NCBI GenBank assembly: GCA_903813345.2
Contig: CAIIXF020000012.1
Span: forward strand, 1,407,318 to 1,471,317
DNA from: Owenia fusiformis
Taxonomy: Eukaryota > Annelida > Polychaeta > Sabellida > Oweniidae
Length of the DNA stretch: 64,000 bases
Direction of reading: 5' to 3'
Positions 12,438 through 25,500 of the stretch are shown here, piece by piece. Below the pieces are notes generated by a model. The model made no database searches. It was not told the DNA's origin and was given only the letters and a program-made list of their open reading frames with translations. The stretch's first letter is position 1. Every line of letters starts with the position of its first letter. The position numbers and the translations under genes were made by a program.

Positions 12438-14066
12438 ACCTTGGAAATTCAAGATGTATGTAAAATGCAAACCCCTGAAAACCATCAGTTCAATATAAAA
12501 CCTAGAAATGTGACCATTCTTTTTTATAGGCCATCCACAGATCAATATTAACTCAAGCACTGTACAAATGTATGTATAATATATAGTGAAGTACATGTAC
12601 ATGCCTTCATATTAACTCAAGTATATATCATATACAGTGTATAGGTCCTTGTCTTTGGATGGCTTAATCTTATCATCATTTTCACTAAGTTTGTCAACTG
12701 TGGACATAGCATGTGTAGATAATGAGATCGTCTTAGAATGTGGCTTCTTCTATCATCCAAATGGGATGACAGATTATGGCCAATTAACAACTTTAGGTTA
12801 TACCATTTCAAGTAAATATTTCCAAATTCTCTATTTTCTCATTTTGATTAATTAAGAGCAGTGAAGGTATTGGTTTAGAGGGGGGGGGGGGGGGTATTGT
12901 ATCCTACAATTTGACATCCTGATTAAGTATCTTTTGATACTGTAGTTCTTTACTTTGATGCACATTTTCAAATGTATGTCTTACCTTATCTTGAAACATA
13001 AGTCTAAAAGTTCTAAATTTACCTCATAAAGTAGCATGCTTGTTGAAGCAGTGTTAAATCATATATAAGATATGAGATAAGTAGTTTTCAAATGATATAA
13101 TAACTAAGTATAATCACACATGTGAGTAAACAACTATACATAAAGCAGGTAAAACTTCTTGAACTTTGAAGCTGGTTATCTCAGAGATGTCACCTGGACG
13201 ATTTGTGTGGGAGAATTTGGCCTAGAATTTCAAATGACATCCTTATGAAAATATGTGTACATGTACTGGGGCCATGGAGTGTTCATTGAAAAATCTAACA
13301 GTATGCAGGCACTACCCCCCCCCCCCCCTCCCAGTGCCCCCACTAGCCGTGTTTTATTCCTTATATTTCATCTAATATCCAATAATCGTCTCAAAACAGT
13401 AAATTAGGTCTCCTATGTTCTTGCACATCTTATTCAGTTTGTGACAATTTATATGGGAGCATTTTAAATAACCTCCTTGTAAATAGACATGAAGTGTCCA
13501 TTCAAATATAACTGTATTACGGAAGAATTGAATATTGAGTATGCCCTGTTGGGTTATGTGATCTTTGGTATGTAGTGTAGTGATTTGCAAGGTACATTGT
13601 TTTTTAAAATGTTATTCCATAAAACTCATGTTTTTGTTGGTATTAGTTTTATAAATATCTTATTAGTTGATAGATATTTCATATTGATTGAGGACAAAAA
13701 CAAGTACATTAAATCAAAATGATCAAATCAAGTGATACTTAATTCTTATAATATGTGAACTAGTAAATCACAACATTGGTTACCATAGTTATCATTACCT
13801 AATTCATACTTTGTTTATTGTCAATCTTGGTATAGCAGTAGAACAAAAGTTTTTGCAAAACATATTGAACACCCTGTACATACACATAAGCAAACCATAG
13901 GTGAATAATATGTAATAAAGGTTATATATACTCCAATATAATCATAATAATAAATCTGTAAAATTGAACATACATATACACTAATGATATTAATTATTTA
14001 TAAAAATGTGTAATTTGTATGACTGACAGACACAATTTACAAGTTGATGATGAAATAATATGATAC

Positions 14067-14161
14067 CTAATTCTGGTAGCTTCCTCTCTGGAGACCAAGC
14101 CATAATTGCCTCATAAACCCATCTCATGGGTCTATAGTCTACATGCTTCCAGAAATTGTCT
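14067..14161 (-). CDS. Candidate 95-nt internal exon (unidentified)
   Basis: On the minus strand an acceptor CTATGCCTAAG ends just before 14161, and a donor TTAG|GTATCA begins at 14066. The open frame between them reads DNFWKHVDYRPMRWVYEAIM, then AWSPERKLPELG. It has three tryptophans and no stop, which is unusual for chance in such AT-rich DNA. I do not recognise the family and found no partner exon nearby, so this may be an isolated exon of a long gene, an exonised or decayed fragment, or chance. Confidence 0.3.
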
Positions 14162-15556
14162 CTTAGGCATAGAAATTAGATATTAGTTCTAGATCCCACC
14201 AGAAATATTAATAATGCAAAAAGCTAATAACTTAGTATTGTACGACAAGTAAAGGAACACTAATTCTTGTGTGTCATGCATTATTAGACTTCAATCACAT
14301 TTCAGTATTTCATGTCTCTGCGGTACATTTATACCCGTCAAAATGTGTATAAATCGCAATTAAAAGATATTGGTATATCAGAGGCTAAATGTAGAAAGAG
14401 GCCAATTGCATTTTTGTGATTTATCCTACTCAAATAAAATTTAAGAAATATAAAAGATGAGTTTTCAGAATTTTATGTAATTTGATTTTTATTCAGAATA
14501 AGGGGTGCGATGCTATAAAAAGAAGTGAATGGAATGCTGATGTTGGATTGGTTCCAGATGAATTTGACATTTATGATTAAATTAATACAGTCCAATTTTA
14601 TTTGTCACTGATTTGATGTGAGATTGCTTGGTTTTTACTGCATGATGGAGTTTAGTTATTGCTTTCTGATTTTTGCTATAGTTTATAGTCCAGCATAAAG
14701 TGATTTGATTGCTCTATACTGATGTGTGTTATTTTTATGCACTGGTATTTTTTTTGTAGTTGAGACCATGATGTTACAGAATACAGTAGAACCTGTATAT
14801 CTGAACACCTCTCTAATCTGAATAGCTTTCAATGTAAACAGTTTGAACATTTTTTCATATTCTCCACATTGCTCAAGTATCCCAAGTTTTACACTACTAT
14901 ATTAACTTCATAACAAAACAAGTGTTCTAAGTGAATGAATTCCATTTTTAACCATCCCTGTAGGATATGTATAAAAAAGTGTTAAAATTATTTTAAATTA
15001 TGGGTGGTATATTTGGCCAAAGGTGCTGTCACTACCTGCTCATAATTTAACATTGATGTCAGTGTGTGTTCTGTTTCCTTTGCTTGATTTTATATGAAAT
15101 CGAGATAAGTTCACATCATATTGCCTTTTCTCACATTCTGGTCAGTTATGTCATTCCTACTAGTGAGGTGAACGTTTTTTTTTAATTCTCAGATTCTTTG
15201 TATGTTATTTACTATAAAGGCAGACCTCAACCAGGTATTGCTATTGCTAAGTACTTTTGGCCTCTCACTTCTCTCTCACCCCACCCCCAACATGAAATGA
15301 AATAAATAGAAGGAGGTAGGGGGGGGGGGGGGGTTGAGTCTTGAGTCAACTTTATTGTGTGAATTACTGAATATTTAGACATGGACTTATTCCCATTGAA
15401 GATTAAAGTAAAATCCATTTTAAGTTAGATTTGTGATTTGTTGTCTTGAATCATTATAGATTAGCTGAGATTACATCATTACTGCTATTAGCATATTGGG
15501 ATTTGAATCAGCAGCTATATGTGATGTTTGATTTTCTAAGGTGTAATTTATACACA

Positions 15557-15765
15557 TACACCCCCCTTCATAAGTTTGGCAACTGGAAGTCTCGCTTTGG
15601 ATCAGTTACCAAAGCCAGTTAATGTTTGGCGATATAAAAAAATCAAATTAAATTTCTGGATGATTGTTTAATAAATGAATGGAATTAAGATTCACATATT
15701 GACAGGTGTTGACATATGCTATCCGATGATAACTTCCAGTTGCCAAATTTATGGAGGGGAGTGTA
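15557..15765. mobile_element. Tc1/mariner-like miniature element
   Basis: The left end TACACCCCCCTTCATAAG ... TTTGGCAACTGGAAGT is mirrored by ACTTCCAGTTGCCAAATTTA ... GGAGGGGAGTGTA on the right, about 209 bp in total. A second copy lies at 45629-45856. TA at both ends and the 'CCAAAAGTTTGGCAACT' motif are typical of Tc1/mariner derivatives. No transposase is present. Confidence 0.7.
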
Positions 15766-15906
15766 TCCGGGTTTGTTTTACCAGGGATTGTGTATTAGTC
15801 CATTGTTGTATTGTGACTGTTGATTATGTATCAATATTCCCAATTGTGACTGAGTCAGTATTAACACTCCCAAACACATTGCTGAGTATGTAATAACATG
15901 ATAATA

Positions 15907-16053
15907 CAGGCCCCTAGCCAGGATTTGTCAAGGGGGGGTTTAGTTTTCAAAAATTTCCACGGGGGGGGGGTTCACATTTGACAATTTTGGCACAAATATG
16001 GCTAAAATTACTTGAGAAGTGCTCAAAATGGTGAAAAACTGCATGATTTTGAA
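15907..16053. mobile_element. CAGGCCC-GTAGCCAGG family fragment
   Basis: Begins CAGGCCCCTAGCCAGGATTT and runs through a poly-G/GGTTCACATTTGACAATTT segment to AAAAACTGCATGATTTTGAA, then stops. It is the 5' part of the complete element at 20432-20637; the 3' inverted end is missing. Confidence 0.7.
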
Positions 16054-18520
16054 ATAAGTATATAGTATCAAGTTTTATGATGAAATTACAATGTTTGAAA
16101 TATGTAATGCGCCAATGCTGTCTTATTTCTACCTTTTAAATATAAATGAATTTCAGGAGATTGCATTAACACATAGGGGACAAAGGTATATGGTATTCAT
16201 GATCGAGTTTCACATAAGTATTTTGTGATGAACTTATGTGATGATTTTTACTCGAGGGAAATGTCACATGTAGTGATAGTTAGTTCCAGTTGTATGTGAA
16301 TCATTGACTCAAATCAAATAATTTTGGATTTCATAGTTGACCTGTTAATGTTTCAAAAATATTTTTTCACTAAAAACCCTAGATGTGGGTCCATTTTTAA
16401 AGAAAAAATCCCTATATGTGGGTATTTTGAATCTAAGCGGCACCCCTGTACAAAAAGTTGACCCCCCCTCCCCTGGGTGGAAAAGGTAGACTGGTAGAGA
16501 GAGGGGCTTTGGTGAGAAAGGGTCAATGTTAGGCATATATTTATGTTGTAGAACGCAGATTTCTATCTTTTGTTCTGTGTAATATTTGAATTGAACAAGT
16601 ATTCAGTCAAATCTCACATTTTTATCTGACAAGCGTTGATACTTTTTAGCCAGGGCAAAATGTCTATTTAGCATAATAATATGTACCAATTATACAATTA
16701 GATGTGATAAGTTAGGAGTCTCCGATGTCTACTTGGCCAAAATATAATTGGATGTTTTTGGCGTAATTATAGTGTTTTACTAGTCCCAATGGCATTTTTA
16801 AATTAGTAACATAATTGAGAAATAGTTTGTTACTTGATAGTCTTGCTTCATGACTCCTCTTGACCCCTCCTCGTTACCTCATCAGCTCCACTAGCTGGGG
16901 AGGGGGGGGGGATGGAGGGGGTGGGGGTTGTCAGTATTATTTGGTAATATTTTAGTGTTGCATATCTTCTCTCCTTGAGATGTTTTATCAGTGTGACTCA
17001 CCATTACTCTCTGTATTGATAAGAAATTGTTATTTCATAGCATTTATTAAATATATTGACATCATAAGAGGATATATATCATATCCGTGTAGGATATACA
17101 TGTAAGATTGGTACTGTGTCAATATAGAGTACAGTTGAATTAATGTTGATAATCTCTCTGACTCATCTATGAAGTAATTGAATAGTATAAAATGAAACCA
17201 TAAAATGTCCTTGTAAGATATCAAATAAATAGACTTCCTACCTCACCTCGTACTCATTTACCAATTTGATTTTCAAAACTTCATACCTTTGTAATCCTAG
17301 ATGACCTCACCTTAATGACTTGCTCTTTTGACCAGTCACGTCACATTCATTCTACTTCCTATGATCAATACAGTGCAGTTTTATCATAGTGTCTTTTAAC
17401 AAGCAAGACAAATGAAAACAACCAGCTAACAACATCAATTTTTGTAATAACAATCAGATGAAATTGCCTTTTCAGATTATCTTTGAAGCACAAAGAATTT
17501 CAGAATTATTATTGATATATGCATATGTCACATATGTGTGATGTAACAATGAAGAAGTCGTATGTATATCATGTTTAAAGCCACCCCCTCCCCTCTACCT
17601 AAAATGTCTAGGAAGAGTCAGATATGACACAAGGTATATATAATCAGTATAAGTAGCTACCCAATCTTGTTGACATCTAAGAGTATGGCCTCTTATAGTA
17701 TCTCATCTCCTCTTTCGCAGATTGTAAACAGAGTGGATCCTAACACTTTTATTGATGTATCAATCGAAATCTACTTTAAATTTCAACTTCCTCAAGTCCA
17801 GTATTCATGTAGTCTCGCAGGAAGTATAAAGAATAGGGATGGGGTCCTATCATTCAAAAAGCAAAATCATGCAATACCATTATAAAGGGCTTTATACAAG
17901 ACTTACAGTATATATAACAATCATCCTTGATCAAAGGATATTTCAGTTCTCTTCTTTCCAAAGCTGCTTCAGCAGTGAAGCCAGACCTTGGAGAATACAT
18001 AATAATTATGAACTCATATTTAAACCAGAGATTTATGAGACTCCATAAAAAAGCAATTTTATTTCCAAGCTATTTCTTAAGAAAATAGCATATCAATATT
18101 CCATACATTGCTGTTGGCATTTAGCAACATTCTGTTTATAGATCTAGATTTGCATTACATTCACATTAGCATCGCATACTCTCTACCACACACTCATTTG
18201 TATAGAAATACTTATTGATATTTTCTATTGATTTTTATAACCTATATAGCATCATATACTGCAAGAGTGTAGGACACTCTGGGAAATAACACTTCATGGT
18301 TCTCTGATTTGGAAGGCATTGTACTCCAAGTAATAGTATAGGTTGTGGATCCAGGATCCCATAATGATTTTATGGTGATATTTCATGCGTTGAAGCGTGT
18401 TGCCTCCTTGGTCTGAGGATGTTTCAATTCTTTCATAGCTGCTATAGCAGTGATGTCTGATATTGAAGAATGGCAAATGGGTCAGGGAAAGTATTAAACA
18501 AGTCTCTGACAGGCCCATAT

Positions 18521-18725
18521 CAGGCCCGTAGCCAGGATTTGCCAAGGGGGGTTCAGTTTACAAAAATTTCTGGGGGGGTTCACATTTGACAATGTTGACC
18601 AAAATATGGCTAAAATCACTTGAGAAGTGCTCAAAATGGTGAAAAACTGCATGATTTTGAAAAAATTTTGGCCAGGGGGGTTCATCCGAACCTTGCGAAC
18701 CCACTGGCCTGCATAGCCAGGGGGC
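18521..18725. mobile_element. CAGGCCCGTAGCCAGG family copy
   Basis: Starts CAGGCCCGTAGCCAGGATTT at 18521, contains the conserved AAAAACTGCATGATTTTGAA core (18640-18661) and a GGGGGGTTCA segment, and ends in a damaged CCACTGGCCTGCATAGCC version of the inverted end. Same family as 20432-20637. Confidence 0.7.
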
Positions 18726-19521
18726 TAGGTAAATTTGAGCATTATCTTGTGGCTAAACAACGGATGAAGCTTTCTTATAATAAAGAAATAAAATCAAATT
18801 TTGAAAATGGAAACTGTCAGTGTAAAGAATTTGAAAAGTTGATAGGATGTGACATGTTTGGACAACATTTTGTGCACCTGGTAGAGAAATAATAAGGAAG
18901 CATTCTTTCATTTTCCTTTTGAATATACACCTTATAAAGCATTTTTACTGATATTGAAGTTAACAATAATGAGCAATAAAAAGGTGCCATTGAATCTGTT
19001 CAGATTAGAGTATAATTTTACTAAATGGTCACATGTATGAGTCACTATACCTGTGATAAACTGTTAATATTTACCTGTAAGGGGCACCTTTAATCAATGA
19101 TAAACTCAGGTGAACAGTCAGCGGGTGTTAATAGGTGCTGCCAGTTAGTTAGCTTGCCGGCTTTATTCAGCTAAGAGACCTCAAGAGAGACGCATGTTCG
19201 ATGTGATACAGCAGATGTTTGCCATAGGATTATAACGAATATATCTTAGAGTCGAATAAAGGAATTGGAGAATAAAACAAATTCACAATCGTATAACTTC
19301 AATTTTCAATTTAGGATTCATAGTAGGAACAAGTATCTGGATTATTCCACAAAATAAAATCTACGATTTGAATTACTATTATACGAGAGTCAGTTACAGA
19401 TTTTTGAATTGTGTATTGAGTAGTGAGGAGAACAAATAAAGCGAGCGTGGGCCATTGTGTTTTTGGAATATTAAATTGTGTCTGTTGATCTATAGGATTT
19501 AGTAAGCTTTAACATTGCAAC

Positions 19522-19573
19522 ATGTCTGGAGCAGTGAATATATGGATTTGCACGTTTGGTTTAATCGCTATTG
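19522..19573 (+). CDS. Ig gene 1, exon 1: signal peptide
   Basis: ATG in context CAACATGTC, encoding MSGAVNIWICTFGLIAI, a short hydrophobic leader. The donor G|GTGAGTG leaves phase 1, matching exon 2. The start is chosen because it is the first ATG giving a leader in phase with exon 2. The cleavage site is probably in exon 2 near VAAQG. Confidence 0.75.
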
Positions 19574-22500
19574 GTGAGTGTTTTATTCAATTAATGTAAT
19601 ACCTGGCTTGTGTAGAACTTGTTCTAGCTGCATCGTTACTCTAATGTATTTCACATTTCTTCCGTTGGCAATATATAATAATAATTACAGTGTATCATAT
19701 TAGTAATGGCAATATTGTGTTTCCAGTCTTAACTGAAGTTACTCTGTGTGATAGCATATAATGAGAATCAATTACATCAATATTTGTTACAACATAGTAG
19801 TATTTGATTATGTAGTCCTGGGACATATTCTTTTTTGCCCTGATACGGAGAGGCGAGCAATTTAATTCGAAACTCTCATCTTCTCATTCATTAAAAAGCA
19901 GTCTCCCAACAGTGGGTCTGGTGGATCAGTGTTTAATTGGACCATTTTAACATTTACTTGTCTTGCATCAAGCTCCTGTATAACCCTGACTGGTCAGGTA
20001 TAATTGTGAGAGATGATAGCATTCTATCAGTTCTTTTCAATAAGGATATTATGGAGATGGCCAAAAATGGTCAAAATCCCTTACAAAGTGTTCAAAATGA
20101 TGAAAAACTGCATGATTTTGAAAGAATTTTTGGCCAGAGGGGTATTCACTCGAACCCCCTATATTACTATGACTCCCAGGGATCATTGACCCCTTTCTTT
20201 TCTCACTTTAGTTCTTTCTATTGACCAAATTGCACCTTTTTAGCTCACATGGTGTGGGCTGTTGTAATTCCCTTGTTCCTGTACATTCAAAAGAACAAGT
20301 AAATACTACAAAGGAGAGCACATTCCCTAGAGTATAATTATTCTACATATTCATAAGTTCTCTTAAGAATGATGTAGCTTAAAGTTCCTGTTAGTTTGAA
20401 CAAAAAGAAAGATATGATGAGTATAAGAATGCAGGCCTGCAGTAGCCATGCAGGATTTGCCAAGGGGGGGTTCTTTTGAAAAATTCCAAGGGGGCGGTTT
20501 ACTTTTGACAATTTTGGTCCAAAAATAGCCAAAATCACTTTAACAGTGCTCAGTATGATTTTGAAAGAATTTTTGGCCAGGGGGGGGAGGTTTGCTTGAA
20601 CCCATCGAACCCCCCCCCCCCCCTGGCTACGGGCCTGGAATGGGTATAGGCAACATTATGGATTCCACAGCCTGTACTATCATTTGGAATACAAAACTCT
20701 GAAGCATTTGGTAGAGGAGCTCTGATAAATCAGAAGATGGGCGTACTAGCATCCTTTTGGTCTTAGGATATTTTCAATTCTTTCCATAATTTCTGAATAA
20801 ATGTCTAATGAAGCCTTTTGACGAGGGATGATACTAGAGTAACTACATAAATGACCTTAGGTTCTTGACAGTGATGACCCATGAATGAAAATAGGGCTAT
20901 TAAAACCTGCTGATGTCTTTGCCCCCTCTTGACTCTAACTGTACCTTTTAATTTGGCCACACAATCAAAAATACATTTACTTTGATCAGTATCTTTAAGT
21001 GTGTAATTAAAGGTAGTGTGTAGAAGTTCAGTGTGTGTTTTTATCAAGTAATTTGCTGGAATCTGACCTTTATACATATTAAACTATGTGTGCTGTAGTT
21101 TTTGATTTTGAGATTATTTTATTGATTGAATCTGGTAACATTGTGACCTGTTCGTCGTGAACTTTGTGACGTTGATTGTGAGAATTTATTGTCATGTAAT
21201 CAACTCTGATCACAGTGTCATTGTTAATGAAAATAGTCTTTCAACTTTAATTAAACAATTAATTAATTAAGATGATTTATTATTTACTGATTGCTGTTTT
21301 GTCTGGAATTGTTCAGACATAGGTGCCATCTTATTAGCTTTATATGAGATTGTTTGGTAGCTTGGCAGACTTTTCCAAATATTCAACTATGTAATAGAAA
21401 TGCATACTTTGATTTACCCTGCACGCAGAGTCTAGTTATAAACTAGAAGACGAAGCTCTCTTTTAGGAAGTGAAGTTGAACGAATGCAAATGGTAGCTTT
21501 GATTATATGTTTGTTATAGTTCTATGGGTTTTACACAGGTGTGTTAGTGTTGCATCTAGCCTCGATATCTATTTTACCAGGTAGCATGCATAACAAGGTT
21601 AATGGGGACATTAACAAGACAAGGGCTCGATACAAGACTCTGCCCTGTGTAGATAGTGAATAATAGCAGGAGGGGGGGGGGGGGGTCATTTTCATTTTGA
21701 CTGAATTGTATGAGAAAACAAAAATATACTAGGAGCCATGCTTACAGACCCCTTTAGTGGTCCATCTCCCATGCACAGGGGCAATGGGGCATTTTAATTC
21801 AATATAACACTTCACTCATAGCATGCATGCAGATTTCAAATGGGCCAGTTAGGATATCACATGGGAGATAATATGACTCTCTGTATTCTTAACACGTATA
21901 ATATTGAACTAGTCTAGAAAACTGTTTGTTAAGACAATGAGTGTGATAACCAAAATTTGAATTTTGATAACATATCAGTCAGTCTAAGTCACTTATCAAA
22001 TATCTTAACTCTTTCAAACCTAGATGTATATAAGGTTTTATAAGTCAACTGATTTTCGATTATAATTTTGTTAAATTTTCTTAATTAACATTGTGTTCTG
22101 TGTTTTACTTCTTAATAATTATGGAGTAAAATGTTTTTAATATTCTTCACATCTCACAATTGTTATTCTACATATGAGGAGTTAATTTCAGTTATGTCTA
22201 GGAATGAAAGGGTTAATCAGAAGCCATGTACACTTAGCTAACAATTTAGACCACCTATAAATAGCAAATATTCCAATAATTTAATATCTCAGATAATGAC
22301 ACATCATTTAATATTATACAAATAGTGACTGCCATTGAGGGCAATAGTGTAAATTATTTCCCCGAGGGAATATCCTCTACAATGTACTATTCCCGAAGCC
22401 GCAGGCTGAGGGAATAGTACATTATAGAGGATATTCCCAAGGGGAAATCATTTACACTATTGCTCGAAATTAGGCAGTCACTATTTGTTTTATTATATAC

Positions 22501-25500
22501 CCTATACTGACTCTTGTCCCGTTTCCTCTGCGAAGGCCAAAAAGCCTTAGAAAGCCCCCTCCCCGGGTCCATTGTTAGCATTATAAGCTGTGACGTCATC
22601 AGATGCTCATTAGAAATTTTTGCCTCTGAGACTCTCACTTGACAAATTCAATCGCGTTTAACACGCGGAATAGATTATCATAACACTTGAAATTACACAG
22701 ACGTATTGAGCTTAGGGAACTTTATACACGTTGCTTATATTGTATCGTTCACGCACGTCTGTCATGGTGAACGGAGTTGATTTGTGTTTGTGCTCATCCT
22801 CCATTTTTCTGTTTTTCGTCTGCGCAGTGATGATGCGCAGACGTTTCTAAGGGTAATAGAACTTGCAATTGTGACGTCAGCGGGCAATAGTTCAAATGTA
22901 TATTCCCGCTGACGTCACATTTGAGGGAATATAACTTTCCGAGGGAAATAGTAAATCTATTTCGGAACACGTGACTAGGTATTGACCAATCAGGATTAGT
23001 GTTACATATTGGGTATATAATAAAATATAATGAAAGTTATGTACTGTGGGTTACAAACATCCAGATTCATCAATTATTTCATACTGAATGAATATACTGG
23101 TTAAACAGCATGGGTTAGAAATCCAAGGTTCATATTATATGATGATAGCATATTTATACTGATGTATCCTTTCTTGTATACTTCAATTAAGGAATAAATA
23201 ATGATAGGCCATTCAATATGGTGAAATTCAGCACGAGTTGGACAGAATGTTGTACAAAGCACGAACCGAAGGTGAGTGCATTTGTACTAACATTCTGTCC
23301 AACGAGTGCTGAATTTCACCATATTGAATGGCCTATCATTATTTATTCCGATTCAAACATAAAAATTAGCAAAAGCCGTGTCTGTGGAAATGGCATGAAG
23401 GAAGAATACGCATGCTGTCAAGATTCTGAAGTCGGCCGGAAAAATTTTAGAATTTGTTTGAGCTGTTCTATTTTACTCCCCGTTTTAGATTTTATGAAGT
23501 CAGCCATAGTTAAATAGTTACAGTAGTTACGGAGGGAGTAAAAAAGAACAGCTATCCCCGGACAGAGCCCCAGCTGTGCAGCTGAGATGTGACGTCACTC
23601 AAAACAATGCAAATTGCAGATTGAATAGAGCATGGTCGTGCATCTATGGAGAATTAGAGAACGTTCTATATTGGCTATGCTGCATTCTGATTGGTTGAGA
23701 AATTCGAATAGAGCACGGTCATGTTTGAATCAGTTGTAATTTGATTCTTGAGAAAAAGAAAAAAGTTCCTAAGATAAAGACCATGGCATTACTTATACAA
23801 GTGTTGATATTCTTTGATCCTAGGGTCAGAACAGACTCAGTACATCAGGTAGACGAAGCTCTCTTTTAAAGGGCAAAATCAAACTGGTGGAAAATGTAGA
23901 GAGATGACCTATATTCAGGCTAATGAGGGTTAAGTTGATTGTAGGGTTGGTGCCTGTGCCATAGAAGACTATATATTTAGGCATTTGAGGGTTAAGTTGA
24001 TTGAAACATTTCTGCCCCCAAGTGCTATGTAATGGTTGTACAATAGACAGTTATAGCATGTAATAGATGTACATTCATGTCATACTAACCACTGACAGGC
24101 ATAGTCTTGCATCAAGACTGTGAACCCCTTCCTTATAGTATGTGCCATAGAAGACATTCAGGCTAATGAGGGTGAAATTGATTGTAACATTGGTGCCCCC
24201 AAGTGCTATGTAATGGTTGTACATTAGACAGTTAAAGCATGTAATAGATGTACATTCATGTCAAACTAACCACTGAAACATTTTACATACAACTATGAAC
24301 TTCAAAGAATTAGCTTGAGGACATGTATTTGTCTGGTTTAGTACATGTCCACTCAGTTTGGTTGAAGTTTTAATTGAGGTCGATTTATGGATTCATAAAT
24401 ATATTAGAGAGGTTCGTACATGTTTAAGGAACCTGAACGTAAACATGTAGAATTCATCTTTGTTCACTCGGCTCCCGTCGGTCGATGAACGTAGTGAAGA
24501 CCGGAGCGTGCGAAGATGTGTAGAATTATGTTCTTCTAAGATTAGTTATATTAGATTCTCCTCACTTTTAAGTGGTCACTTGCCAGGTTGAGTTAAAGTA
24601 TAAGAAAATAGTTGAAATTGGGAAGGTCCTTAGAAAATTGAGAAGGGGCCCGGGGGTTGGGAGAGGGGGTGGAGGCAGCATAATAGCATCTGGTTACTGC
24701 ATACTGTTAAAAATCTGCAGTTGATATACCATACTGTTGAAAATCTCATTTGGATCATGCCAAAATGATGGAATTTAAGATTTTTACCAATAATAGGTGA
24801 AATCAGGATTTAGTGCTTACACAAATAAAAATCCTGGGGAGATCACTGGGTATAGAACCTCATTGGTGAAAAGTTATCTCTTCAAGCATTGCTTTAATCA
24901 AACTAAAAATTACATGCTGTTCAAATAAATTCATACAGAGAGATGTGATGTTAATTGAATATAGTGGTGAGAAGTACAGAGCTCTAAGCATGAGGTCTCC
25001 AGTTAGTTACATAAATTAATTGAAAAGATGCTATTACTTAAAGAAGTAAGCTTATTAAGGTGACAGTATATTTGTGTTCAATTCTGTTAAGTGGTGATGT
25101 CTTTGGAAAAGGAGAACTTTCCCTACAGATTTTAATCAGGCTAACTGACGAGTTAATTTCTCCCTCAGGTATTATGTTATATTAGGAAGCACAAAACCTG
25201 GGAGAGGCATCATAACACAAGTGCTTTGAAGTTGTCTAAAGATGGGTACATTATGTTCCCCATCACATCCCATGTTATATGACATTACATCAGGTTATGT
25301 GTGGCTCATCTCTTTGAAACAAGTCAGTATTATCATATTATTCCCAGAGATAATTAGCTCTAAAGCTTATTATATATCATTGGCTAATAGTAATATATAT
25401 AACTGGGTAAGCTGCCAGTGTGACAGCCTTTACCTTCCATCAAGCTTGAGTGGGAGTGTAGCAAGCTTTAGACAAGGGGTTCAGTTTTTGGAAAAATTGC

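Larger units (their letters stand above)
7743..14066. other. Non-genic stretch with repeats
   Basis: No supported exon on either strand. It holds an (AAAC)n microsatellite (9414-9451), a roughly 97-bp tandem repeat (10793-11165), a short TACCCT element (12366-12437), a poly-G run (about 12877-12895) and a poly-C run (about 13315-13329). GAGGTGTTCGTATAGACAGG/GTTTTACTGT at about 10190-10227 is the end of a pogo-like miniature element. Confidence 0.5.
14162..19521. other. Non-genic stretch upstream of the first Ig gene
   Basis: No supported exon. It contains a Tc1/mariner-like miniature element (15557-15765), two GTAGCCAGG-family repeats (15907-16053 and 18521-18725), and several G/C homopolymer runs (for example 15319-15333 and 16905-16913). 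The final 400 bp before 19522 should include the promoter and 5' UTR of the Ig gene. No clear TATA box is placed well enough to call. Confidence 0.45.

Noticed and set aside
18620-18892. 90-codon open frame starting MRSAQNGEKLHDFEKI
   Set aside because: The first half is the dispersed GTAGCCAGG-family element read in one frame; the same peptide-like string appears at 20041-20150 for the same reason.
20805-21077. 90-codon minus-strand frame MYKGQIPANYLIKTHTELLH...
   Set aside because: Composition is plausible, but there are no splice or promoter signals and no recognisable domain; left uncalled.
23218-23517. 99-codon plus-strand open frame
   Set aside because: Its first third is a near-perfect palindrome (23191-23349), so openness on one arm forces openness on the other.
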